Below are positions 1 through 7,345 of a stretch of DNA of 64,000 bases, one piece after another; position 1 is the first letter of the stretch, and every line of letters starts with the position of its first letter. Origin of the DNA: Blastocatellia bacterium (lineage in GTDB: Bacteria; Acidobacteriota; Blastocatellia; HR10). A model generated the notes under the pieces. The model was not told where the DNA came from. It did not search any database and saw nothing but the letters and a program-made list of their open reading frames with translations. The stretch lies in assembly GCA_035573895.1 (NCBI GenBank), contig DATLZR010000167.1:1-64000 (forward strand), in the 5' to 3' direction. The translations under genes and the position numbers were made by a program.

Positions 1-329
1 CTCTTTGAGGCGAGTCCCAAATTCCAACAGGTGTGCGACATCTTTCCCGAAGTAATCGCCCAGGAAGTCGCAATCCTCTTTGAGGCGAGTCCCAAATTCC
101 AACGGAGGAAGTTTCTTGAGCGGGCGAGGGGTGACTATTTCGGTCGCAATCCTCTTTGAGGCGAGTCCCAAATTCCAACATCACCGCCCACCACGTTGTT
201 CCCCGCCGTCATGGGGGGGTCGCAATCCTCTTTGAGGCGAGTCCCAAATTCCAACCACAAAGACTAGGTTTTTCTTCATAGGGGGCCATTGTGTCGCAAT
301 CCTCTTTGAGGCGAGTCCCAAATTCCAAC
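1..329 (-). CRISPR. CRISPR array, leader-proximal end; continues past the left edge
   Basis: There are four perfect copies of a 37-nt repeat at 67-103, 143-179, 219-255 and 293-329, plus the last 28 nt of a fifth at 1-28. Unique spacers of 37 to 39 nt separate them (29-66, 104-142, 180-218, 256-292). On the minus strand the repeat ends in GGATTGCGAC, like the 3' end and 8-nt crRNA tag of known type III-associated repeats in Thermus, so transcription probably runs right to left. The repeat holds a short hairpin, CCTC-AAA-GAGG. The repeat next to cas2 (293-329) would then be the newest. All repeats are identical, so there is no sign of a degenerate trailer end here. Confidence 0.97.
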
Positions 330-711
330 AGTCGGGGGTCTTGATCGCTCGGGCTCAAAGGCTTAGGGGGATGTCGGTGATAACCCCGCTTCGCGCACGG
401 GCGGAAAGGGAGCCGAAAGAGCGCATTGGCGAGCCCCATTTTTGTCTTAAGGGGCTGTCTCGTCAAGACTTGGCCTATTCGTGATAAGGCCCCTGCCTTC
501 CCCGATCTGGCCAATGTTATCACCAGCGTTCCACCACCGCTCATGGCCTCAAATGGGACGTTTCTCAGATTGTCAAAGATCGGCCCGAAATCGGACATAA
601 GACGTGACCGTTGTATCACGTATGATAATGGAAGTCAATAGATTTTTCGGCGCGGACCGAGCCGGTTCACCTTCGGCGCTGGGTCTGGCTGCGGCTGGCC
701 AACTCGATGTT
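330..711 (-). other. CRISPR leader region between cas2 and the array
   Basis: These 382 bases separate the end of cas2 from the first repeat and contain no credible gene; the short open frames overlap the array or cas2. In the inferred minus orientation this is where the leader and array promoter should lie. A promoter-like sequence is visible at 610-638, and TATCA-CGTA-TGATA forms a small palindrome inside its spacer. The assignment as leader rests on repeat orientation and on cas2 being next to it. Confidence 0.6.
610..638 (-). promoter_or_regulatory. putative array promoter
   Basis: Read on the minus strand, TTGACT (633-638) is followed after 17 nt by TACAAC (610-615), preceded by TGa as an extended -10 element. 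Transcription would start near 603 and run through about 270 nt of leader into the array. The same TGa extension appears before the putative csm and tRNA-Leu -10 boxes. Confidence 0.4.
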
Positions 712-1005
712 TCAGAAGATATAGACATCGGGTTCGGTCGTGATGTCGCCGCGTCCGGCCAGCAGAATTTCGTCCACGCACCCCTGGCAGAGCCGGTAGC
801 AGCGGAGGCTATCGGTTGCTGGATCTATTTCGGATCGCAGCCGGTGAAAGAGCACGGTGAACTGATCCTCGGTGAGCAGGCATTCAAAGACGCTATACTG
901 GACGCGGGTACCGAAGTCTTTGAGGATGTCGCAGATTACTGCGCGCCGCTTGTTATCGCTGATGTCGTAGCTGATGATGTAAAACATGACGCGCTTAACA
1001 GGCAT
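712..1005 (-). CDS. cas2: CRISPR-associated endonuclease Cas2
   Basis: This is a 97-residue protein of typical Cas2 length. It has the ferredoxin-like N terminus with the YDISDNKRR motif, which carries the conserved metal-binding Asp (D14), followed by FGTRVQYSVFEC, the usual second-strand signature. Cas2 dimers bridge two Cas1 dimers in the spacer-integration complex. The gene starts 2 bp after the cas1 stop, so the two are clearly co-transcribed. An internal Met at residue 7 (MFYIISYD) is an alternative start that would match many family members better. Confidence 0.95.
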   Translation of the reverse strand: MPVKRVMFYIISYDISDNKRRAVICDILKDFGTRVQYSVFECLLTEDQFTVLFHRLRSEIDPATDSLRCYRLCQGCVDEILLAGRGDITTEPDVYIF

Positions 1006-1007
1006 GG

Positions 1008-2000
1008 TCAGGGTTCGGCGACATAGGGGGTATAGGCGCTTCCGGTTTTCACGGTCTCGGCCAGGTGTTCCGCCTGTCCCCAGAGCAATCGGCGGAAGGT
1101 GGTGCGGTGCCCCGTATGACGGGAAATGAAAGCGCGTTGCATGACGCCTTCATACTCGCTGAGGAAGCGTTTTTTGGCTTCGGGAGAGAACCAGACGCCC
1201 TCGCCGGTCGTGAAATCCTCCGGCAGCAAGACCTCGTTGTTAAAGAGTGTGAGCACGAGTCGGTCCACGATGGCCGCGCGAAATTCTTCCATGAGGTCCA
1301 AGGCGAGGCTGCATCGGCCGTAGTCAGGGGCGTGGAGGAAGCCGAGATAGGGATCAAAGCCGATTGAGGAGACGACGGCCACGGCTTCGCCAAAAAGAAG
1401 CGAATAGCCGAGCGAAAGGGCTGCATTGATGGGATCACGTGGCGGACGTCGCGATCGCTTGTCGAAGCGCAACGACCGACGGAACATTCGCCCGTAGCTG
1501 GAGAAGTAGATTGAGGCGGCGTGGCCTTCGAGTCCTCGCAGGCTGTCAAGCGTCACAGCTCGATCAATCGAGCCGAGCACCTGTTCTAAGGCGAAGATGG
1601 CCTCCTGGTCATCCCAGTCGGGGTGGTTGCGCCGATAGCGTTGAATCACCCGGAGCGAGGATTGAACCTTGGCCGCTACAATCTTGCGCGCCAGGCCGAT
1701 GGTGAACTGCTGGTCGCGCGTCCGCTCGTATTGTGCCAGCCGTAGCGGGATGTTTTTCGATTCGAGGGGCACAAGTCGCCCTTTGAGCCGTCCATGCCAG
1801 GAGAGGAAGGTCGTATCAATGCCATGACGCAGCAGTGCGGAAATGGCTCCCGTCGTCAGGTGGACGTGGCCGAAAACGATCACCCGTTCGATCTTGAGCA
1901 AGGGAAGCTCGGCAAGCGGCTCGCCATTGCGACAGACGATCAGTCGGTCGCCAGTCTGACGAACGACACTTCCCTGCTCGGTCAAATAGAGCGATGTCAT
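1008..2000 (-). CDS. cas1: CRISPR-associated endonuclease Cas1
   Basis: This is the Cas1 integrase (330 residues from the chosen ATG). It joins new spacers to the leader-proximal repeat. Visible family features are the beta-rich N-terminal domain with the ERVIVFGHVHLTTGA segment, the catalytic Glu region (GLEGHAASIYF), the conserved His in GFLHAPDYGRCSLALD and the acidic DLMEEFR just after it. The ATG giving MTSLYLTEQG is preferred over an upstream GTG, because the earlier codons would read through a hairpin element. It is transcribed with cas2 and probably with the upstream DUF4258 gene. No RT or Cas4 fusion is present. Confidence 0.95.
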   Translation of the reverse strand: MTSLYLTEQGSVVRQTGDRLIVCRNGEPLAELPLLKIERVIVFGHVHLTTGAISALLRHGIDTTFLSWHGRLKGRLVPLESKNIPLRLAQYERTRDQQFTIGLARKIVAAKVQSSLRVIQRYRRNHPDWDDQEAIFALEQVLGSIDRAVTLDSLRGLEGHAASIYFSSYGRMFRRSLRFDKRSRRPPRDPINAALSLGYSLLFGEAVAVVSSIGFDPYLGFLHAPDYGRCSLALDLMEEFRAAIVDRLVLTLFNNEVLLPEDFTTGEGVWFSPEAKKRFLSEYEGVMQRAFISRHTGHRTTFRRLLWGQAEHLAETVKTGSAYTPYVAEP

Positions 2001-2026
2001 GAGAGTGGCGTTTCCGTTAAAAGGGT

Positions 2027-2081
2027 CCACAGATGAACACGGATGGGGGCCTCACCGTAGGCTCATCCGCGTTCATCTGCG
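2027..2081. repeat. hairpin repeat of the CCACNGATG...CATCNGNGG type
   Basis: CCACAGATGAACACGGATG (2027-2045) is answered by CATCCGCGTTCATCTGCGG (2063-2081), an imperfect inverted repeat of 19 bp arms with two mismatches. It sits just upstream of cas1. A related element lies at 17513-17580 between csx3-fusion and cmr6. Such 'atccgtgttcatc' repeats are dispersed in many bacterial genomes; what they do is unknown to me. Confidence 0.7.
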
Positions 2082-2091
2082 GCGCGCTGTG

Positions 2092-2487
2092 TCAGGCGGC
2101 GCAAGACCGGTCGCGGGATGGCTCTTTAAGGAGGGGGTGCGGGACGCCGGGCCAGGGGATGATCTCGGCTCCAGAGGGAGCAGCAACAGGATGTCGGCGC
2201 TTTAGCTTTTTCTTGATTGCGGCGATGGCGCGCTTGTTGCGATAGGCGGTGATCAAGCACCCGTTGCTCACAAGGAGTGTCGTTCCCACCAGGCGCTCGA
2301 GTTCGCGTTCCAATCCGCGCGGAATCTGGCGCCGTCCGAAGAAAAAGAAAGTCACTCCGGTGCGGTGGAGCTTTTGCCCCAACCGCAGCACCAGATGTAC
2401 ATCCTCGAGCGATATCCCGCGCTGGGCCAACCGCTGGCCCGCATGGCGCGAGATGCGCACGCGTTCGATTTCGATCGCTTTTATCAT
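2092..2487 (-). CDS. DUF4258-family protein upstream of cas1
   Basis: This is a 131-residue basic protein. The core, SRHAGQRLAQRGISLEDVHLV followed by a beta-rich half ending VSNGCLITAYRNKRA, fits the DUF4258 fold, a small domain often seen in toxin-antitoxin and mobile contexts. The ATG at 2487 is chosen because it opens directly on the conserved MIKAIEIERVRISRHA segment; upstream in-frame codons look non-coding. It lies 91 bp before cas1 on the same strand and has the shared cas motif upstream, so it may belong to the adaptation operon. Its role here is not known. The last 35 residues have no visible family match. Confidence 0.7.
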   Translation of the reverse strand: MIKAIEIERVRISRHAGQRLAQRGISLEDVHLVLRLGQKLHRTGVTFFFFGRRQIPRGLERELERLVGTTLLVSNGCLITAYRNKRAIAAIKKKLKRRHPVAAPSGAEIIPWPGVPHPLLKEPSRDRSCAA

Positions 2488-2529
2488 GGGGCTTATCTTA
2501 GAACACCACCCGCGTTGGGGGAAGAGGGA

Positions 2530-2556
2530 GCAACCTTGCCGGAAAGGCTTCCGGCA
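2530..2556 (-). promoter_or_regulatory. shared cas-operon motif, site A
   Basis: In the direction of the downstream gene this site reads CCGGCAAGGTTGC (2542-2530), preceded by the other arm of a perfect 8-4-8 inverted repeat, TGCCGGAA-N4-TTCCGGCA (2537-2556). It ends 43 bp before the DUF4258 start. The identical 13-mer in the same orientation lies upstream of csm (7256-7268) and cmr1 (25634-25646). Confidence 0.6.
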
Positions 2557-3082
2557 GGCGAGACATATCGTCCGCAGGTTCGGGCAAGCAAGAGACAATA
2601 CCTGAACCTCAAGCAGAATACGATCCTGCTCCACCAGGTGGCCCGAAGTCATACCGGCTGAAGGGTGGGGAACGGGCCGATTTCAGACTGGCAAGTTCCG
2701 ACGCGCTAGCCAGCTATCCTCAGTCCATGAGGGCTTTTCAAAATAACCCGGACCGGGCAAGTGAACGCGAGGGACATGGGGAGGGCAAGTGTCGGTTTGA
2801 CATCACACCCACTCAATCCCGAATCCGCCTTCCACAATGCCCAATTGGTATTAGCGACGTCTGGCGATAGCTGATCGTGGGTGGTCAAGCGAGAGTCAGT
2901 TGGAAAGGGAGGCCGGCGTAATCAAAACGCCGCCCGCGCGAAGGCGACCGGACTTTTATCCCGAATGGACCATACGCCCTCAAGAAGATCGTTTTCGACT
3001 TCCATTTCTCCCCGGGAGATGAAAAAATCCAGAGGCCGCGGGCGCAACGAGCCTGCGCAACATCGAGTCGGAGGAAGGAACT
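2557..3082. other. intergenic, no gene recognised
   Basis: Apart from the ribosome binding site GGAGGAAGG just before the S9 peptidase start at 3083, I see no gene, repeat or RNA here. Short open frames lack recognisable features. Confidence 0.5.
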
Positions 3083-5077
3083 ATGAGGCGTGGACGGTTC
3101 CGAAAATGCCTGGTCATGCACTTCTTTTTCATTCTTGCACTGGCGCTGGCCGTTCCCGCTCAGGAGAAGGTCCTGACGCCGGAGCTGATCCTGAGCATTC
3201 GGTTCATCACCGATGTGCAACTGTCGCCCGATGGGCGTCAAATCGCCTTTCAAGTCATACGCACCCGGCGCGATGATGAAGGGCCGGGACCGGCGCTGAG
3301 TGAGATCTGGATCATGCCGGCGACGGGCGGCGAGCCGCGCCGCTTCACCTATAACGACAAGAGCGATCGCGCCCCGCTGTGGTCGCCCGATGGCCGATGG
3401 ATTGCGTTCCTGTCGCAGCGGTGGGGCTCGCCTCACACGCAGATTTATCTCATCCCCACCGATGGAGGCGAGGCGCGTCCGCTCACCAGAGCCGAGAATT
3501 CCGTTCAGGCCTTTCGCTGGTCGCCCGATGGCCGCCGTATCGCCTACACGGTCACCGATCCGAAGACGAAAGAGGAGCAGCAGGCCGAGCGCGAAGGTCG
3601 AGATTGGATCGTCGCCGACCGCAATTACAAACACACGCGCCTCTACGTAGTGGACGTTCAAACGGGCAATAGCCATCTGGTCACGCGGAGCGACATCACG
3701 GTGCACGATTTCGACTGGTCGCCCGATGGCCGGGAGTTGATCCTCGCTGCAGCGGACACGCCGCTTGTTGACGATTCCTTCATGCGGGTGAAGCTCATGC
3801 GGGTTTCGGCTGATGGCGGCGAGCCGCGCCTCTTTGTCAAGACCGAAGGCAAGCTCACGCATCCGCGCTGGTCGCCCGATGGGCGATGGATCGCGTGGCT
3901 CGGCGCGACCTCGATGGACGATCCCTACGCCGGGAGCGTCTTCGTTGTGTCGTCGGCAGGCGGCACGCCAGAGAATCTGCTCGCCGGTTATGAGGGCACG
4001 GCCGTCTGGTTGGGGTGGTTGCCCGGCGCGCCGAGCACCATCGTCTTCACGAGCATCGAGCGCCAATCCAGCGCCATGTATACGATCGCGCTGCCTGAGC
4101 GTCGGCGCGAGCGACTCCTCGATCAGCCGATCATTTACGGCTCGGCGCCGAGCTTCAGCCGAGACGGGCGACAGATGGCCATCGCCGCAAACACCCCGCA
4201 GCATCCGAACGAAATCTTCTTTGGCGGGACAGGGAATCGCCCGCTCGCGCGCCTGACGACGTTCAACCCGCAGTTGGCCGATGTGCGGCTCGGCGAGCAG
4301 GAGGTTGTGCGCTGGAAGAGCGTGGATGGATGGGAGATTGAAGGCGTCCTCGTCAAACCCGTCGGCTATCAACCGGGTCGTCGGTATCCGCTGGTGGTGC
4401 AGCCGCATGGTGGGCCGGAAGCGGCGGACCTCAACGGGTGGCTTGGGAGTTATTCCCGGTGGGGACAGATGCTCGCCGGGCGCGGCTTCGCCGTCTTCTA
4501 TCCCAACTATCGCGGCAGCATCGGGCGCGGCGTCGCCTATGCCAAGGCCGATCATCGCGACCTCATGGGCCGCGAGTTCCAGGATATGCTGAGCGGGATT
4601 GATCATCTCATCCAGATCGGGCTGGTGGATCCCAATCGCGTGGGCATCGGCGGCGGGAGCTATGGCGGATACACGTCGGCGTGGGCGGCGACCTTTGCGA
4701 GCCATCGGTTCAAAGCCGCCGTCGTCTGGATGGGCATCACCAACTGGTACAGCATGACGGGCACGTCGGACATCTTCTGGGAGAACTCCACGGTCCATTG
4801 GAACGCCATCATGTACGACAACTTCGCCCTCTACTGGGAGCGCTCGCCGATCGCCCATATCGCCAAAGCGCAAACGCCGGTGCTGCTCATTCACGGCGCA
4901 GCCGATCTGCGCGTGCCCATCAGTCAATCTCAGGAACTTTACACGGCGCTCAAATGGAAGGGCGTGCCCGTTGAATTCGTGACCTATCCGCGCGAAGGGC
5001 ACGGCGTGGCCGAAAAGGCTCATCAGTATGACTTCATGACGCGTGTCATGGGCTGGTTTGAGAAGTACCTGAAATAG
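3083..5077 (+). CDS. S9-family prolyl oligopeptidase / acylaminoacyl peptidase, exported
   Basis: This is a 664-residue serine peptidase. A signal peptide (residues 1-26, basic start then a hydrophobic run ending VPAQ) points to export. Residues about 35-380 form a TolB/WD40-like propeller with repeated SPDGR blades that gates the active site. Residues about 400-664 are the alpha/beta-hydrolase domain with the triad S526 (GGGSYGGY), D608 (HGAADLRVP) and H640 (EGHGV). The family cuts short peptides, often after proline or releasing blocked N-terminal residues. The strong GGAGGAAGG site sets the start at 3083. It stands alone between the two CRISPR parts and has no evident link to them. Confidence 0.93.
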   Translation: MRRGRFRKCLVMHFFFILALALAVPAQEKVLTPELILSIRFITDVQLSPDGRQIAFQVIRTRRDDEGPGPALSEIWIMPATGGEPRRFTYNDKSDRAPLWSPDGRWIAFLSQRWGSPHTQIYLIPTDGGEARPLTRAENSVQAFRWSPDGRRIAYTVTDPKTKEEQQAEREGRDWIVADRNYKHTRLYVVDVQTGNSHLVTRSDITVHDFDWSPDGRELILAAADTPLVDDSFMRVKLMRVSADGGEPRLFVKTEGKLTHPRWSPDGRWIAWLGATSMDDPYAGSVFVVSSAGGTPENLLAGYEGTAVWLGWLPGAPSTIVFTSIERQSSAMYTIALPERRRERLLDQPIIYGSAPSFSRDGRQMAIAANTPQHPNEIFFGGTGNRPLARLTTFNPQLADVRLGEQEVVRWKSVDGWEIEGVLVKPVGYQPGRRYPLVVQPHGGPEAADLNGWLGSYSRWGQMLAGRGFAVFYPNYRGSIGRGVAYAKADHRDLMGREFQDMLSGIDHLIQIGLVDPNRVGIGGGSYGGYTSAWAATFASHRFKAAVVWMGITNWYSMTGTSDIFWENSTVHWNAIMYDNFALYWERSPIAHIAKAQTPVLLIHGAADLRVPISQSQELYTALKWKGVPVEFVTYPREGHGVAEKAHQYDFMTRVMGWFEKYLK

Positions 5078-5736
5078 TCCTCGTCCTCAAAGCGCCAACA
5101 GTGGGGGAGCCGATGCACCACGGAAAACTCTCTTCTCGCGGTGAGCGGAGTTGGTCGCTGCGGGCTACTCCATCCGCTGCCGAAGTGATACCAGTTACGG
5201 GCTGTGGAGAGGCGGGTTTCGGACGTCCTCGGTCCGATCCGGTAGCCAGTCTTCTTAAACTCATGAGGGTTTTTCAAAAGGCAAGAGGTATCCGACACCA
5301 CAGTCGGGCCGGATGATCCTGCCTCGATTGGCTGTCTGCCGAAGGCTCAATTTGAGTTCCGAAAAACAGCGGTGCATCCGCCGGATTCGTCAGCATTATG
5401 GTGCTCGACGCGTCGAGTTGGCCCAAGGCATCGAGGACCGGCAGGATGGCTTGCGCGAAGCGATCTACGGCGGGACGCTCGATCAGTAACTCCTTTGAGG
5501 GGTCCTTGCGTGGCTCGCCGAAGTGGCAAGCGGCGCTCATTGGATTGGAGACGCAACTCGAGCGGGAGTTCCGCCAGGCCCTGACGCCGGAGCACATGGT
5601 GAGGTTCCGGTAGACCAAGAGCCAAGAGTTTGGCCATCGGGGGGCATAAGGCGCGACCTCGTCAGCTTGAGGAGCGACTTCGTGAACGATTCCGACGCCG
5701 CTCCTCAGGCGCGAGGCTTCAGCATCTGCGGGATCA
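5078..5736. other. intergenic, possible decayed gene
   Basis: No reliable gene is visible in these 660 bases. A 71-codon plus-strand frame at 5398-5613 ends in a protein-like helix (LETQLEREFRQALTPEHM) but lacks a ribosome binding site and any recognisable family. A minus-strand frame over the same bases is equally unsupported. It may be a gene remnant. Confidence 0.35.
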
Positions 5737-6636
5737 TCAGGGTGATGAGCTTTGTCCCCTGAGGCGGTAGAGGCGCTCTACGTCATACGAGGTGGATGGA
5801 TTGTCGCTTTTCCGAATCGCCCTCGCATACAGGAATTTCAAAGCCCGTGTGTCGGGATCATAACCGATGGCAATCACAGTGCCGGAAGTGAATTCCCGGC
5901 CACTAGAGCCGGACTCATGGAGGTATCCGATCTCCACGACTCCGTCCTCATCGAAGTCGTCTGCGAGTCGTCCGGGAGTGAAAACTCTCCCGCTTGGTGG
6001 GAAGTTCGGATCCGGGGGCGGGACGAGGTTCACAAGGTAGAGCTTATCCGGGAAGACCAGGCAGGGAACCCAATCCTGGATCGGTTGTCCCTCTGAATGC
6101 GTGATCTCGCACCGATCGTTAACCCACTGCCGGCCTGACACCTGCCCTGTGGATATCTCGTAGGTCGTGGCAAGGTAAAGACCGTTGGGTTGCCTCTCGA
6201 GGGTATGGGCCAAACTCGGTTGAATTGGCCTTTCGCTCAAGATCACTCCGCTCTCGGGGTCGCGATTCTTCTCCCATCCTCCGCTGACCTCCACGCGATA
6301 GCTTCGGGCAGTGAGGATGCGTTGACCGGGAGCCGGGTATGGCGTGGTCGCCGCTGCTGCGCACCACTGGTAGGCAAAGAAATCGTTCGAGAAGCTCGAG
6401 CAGTAGTACGCCGCGAACTGTTGCAAGCACATGAGATAAGCAGACGCATTCCCGCTTTGTAAGTACCCGACGCAGTAGGCGTGAGCCTGTCGCCTCACCT
6501 GCTCGAATGAGCCAAAGGGATCAGTTTGAGCGGCATTCTTTTGGGAGAAGGCTCGCGTCGGGAATGCACCCAGAGCGATCACGAAGGCGACGACAGCGAT
6601 TCCGAAACGGCGCCCAGCATCCAGGCTAGCGCTCAT
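5737..6636 (-). CDS. secreted protein of unknown function
   Basis: This is a 299-residue protein that I cannot assign to a family. It starts MSASLDAGRRFGIAVVAFVI, a signal peptide with cleavage likely near FSQ. Next comes a short cysteine-bearing helical segment (YCVGYLQ, MCLQQF, YYCSS, YQWCAA), then a beta-rich region. Near the end, DDFDEDGVVEIGYL resembles a calcium-binding D-x-D-x-D-G loop of the FG-GAP or EF-hand kind. The start is set by a GGAGGAGGAG site directly before the ATG at 6636; the open frame extends further but without support. It is monocistronic. Confidence 0.75.
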   Translation of the reverse strand: MSASLDAGRRFGIAVVAFVIALGAFPTRAFSQKNAAQTDPFGSFEQVRRQAHAYCVGYLQSGNASAYLMCLQQFAAYYCSSFSNDFFAYQWCAAAATTPYPAPGQRILTARSYRVEVSGGWEKNRDPESGVILSERPIQPSLAHTLERQPNGLYLATTYEISTGQVSGRQWVNDRCEITHSEGQPIQDWVPCLVFPDKLYLVNLVPPPDPNFPPSGRVFTPGRLADDFDEDGVVEIGYLHESGSSGREFTSGTVIAIGYDPDTRALKFLYARAIRKSDNPSTSYDVERLYRLRGQSSSP

Positions 6637-7251
6637 AGATCTCCTCCTCCTTCCGTCTGTGCGTTTTGCTATGGAGTAGCACAGGATTCGTGTCTTGTCC
6701 ATATGCATCCGTTCAGGTGGCGTATGATACCTACGCCTGCCTATCGGTTGTTGAGAGATGGAGCAGTAAGCGCGGGTGAGGGTTCACCCCGGATGGCAGC
6801 TCGACAAACGTTGGTCAGGTAGTCCAGTACTTCTCATTTCTGCTGGCGCAAGGTGGTGATGGTCGTCAACAGCCGGACGATGAACCGACTGCCCGCTTCG
6901 CTTTGCGTTCTGAAACGGCGACGACACCGCAGCACGTATCGGCGATGCAATTACTGTGGCACTGTTAACTGTCGGCCCGCCACCTGCGCAAAGGCCTCAG
7001 CGCCACTTCTGGCTCCAAGGTATCCTGGTACGTGCGGCGCGTTTTATCATAAAACAGACCAGACCCATCACGCGGGCTTGGATGGTAGCACGCTGGAAGA
7101 TCTACTTTCCACATCCCGTCAAGCAGGTAGCCGTTACCTGCATCCCTGATCCGGAATCATCCAACCCCATCTCTCATCATTGCGGATTGCGGGAGGTAAA
7201 TATCGAATGCCAACGAGAGGCTGCCAGGTGTTGAGAGCCTCGTCCTCACCG
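6637..7251. other. intergenic upstream of csm, no gene recognised
   Basis: These 615 bases separate two genes that are transcribed away from each other. Open frames of 68 to 98 codons exist on the plus strand but have no ribosome binding site, family match or protein-like composition. The control region of the csm operon follows at 7252. Confidence 0.45.
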
Positions 7252-7282
7252 GAGTCCGGCAAGGTTGCTGGCAACATTACCC
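7252..7282 (+). promoter_or_regulatory. shared cas-operon motif, site B
   Basis: CCGGCAAGGTTGC is at 7256-7268, preceded by ACCGGAG as a partial opposing arm. It continues as tgGCAACATTACC, which resembles the continuation at the cmr site (cGCAATGTTACTG). It ends 20 bp before the putative -35 box of csm, a good position for an activator or for an upstream repressor site. Confidence 0.6.
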
Positions 7283-7288
7283 ATGATG

Positions 7289-7315
7289 TTGAAGCGTCAG
7301 CCCCTGTGATATACT
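7289..7315 (+). promoter_or_regulatory. putative csm operon promoter
   Basis: TTGAAG (7289-7294) is followed after 15 nt by TATACT (7310-7315), which has an extended -10 TGa directly before it. The spacing is short, so the extended -10 probably matters most. Transcription would start near 7322, some 24 nt before the cas10 ATG, and cover the GAGGAGGG ribosome binding site. Confidence 0.45.
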
Positions 7316-7345
7316 GATCGCCGACGCAAGCGAGGAGGGCTGGGT

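Noticed and set aside
29-292. Self-targeting spacers
   Set aside because: I compared the four spacers with the window by eye and saw no match; a real search is needed for the rest of the genome.
209-1026. Frames overlapping the CRISPR repeats and cas2 (209-619 minus, 426-641 plus, 604-1026 plus)
   Set aside because: They are built from repeat, spacer and leader DNA or are antisense to cas2.
2885-5023. 712-codon minus-strand frame opposite the S9 peptidase
   Set aside because: It is a shadow of a high-GC coding strand. It has no start signal, is rich in Arg/His/Asp and shows no family motif, while the plus strand has a full catalytic triad.
5274-5618. 114-codon minus-strand frame
   Set aside because: It has no ribosome binding site or family, and a plus-strand frame over the same bases looks equally good.
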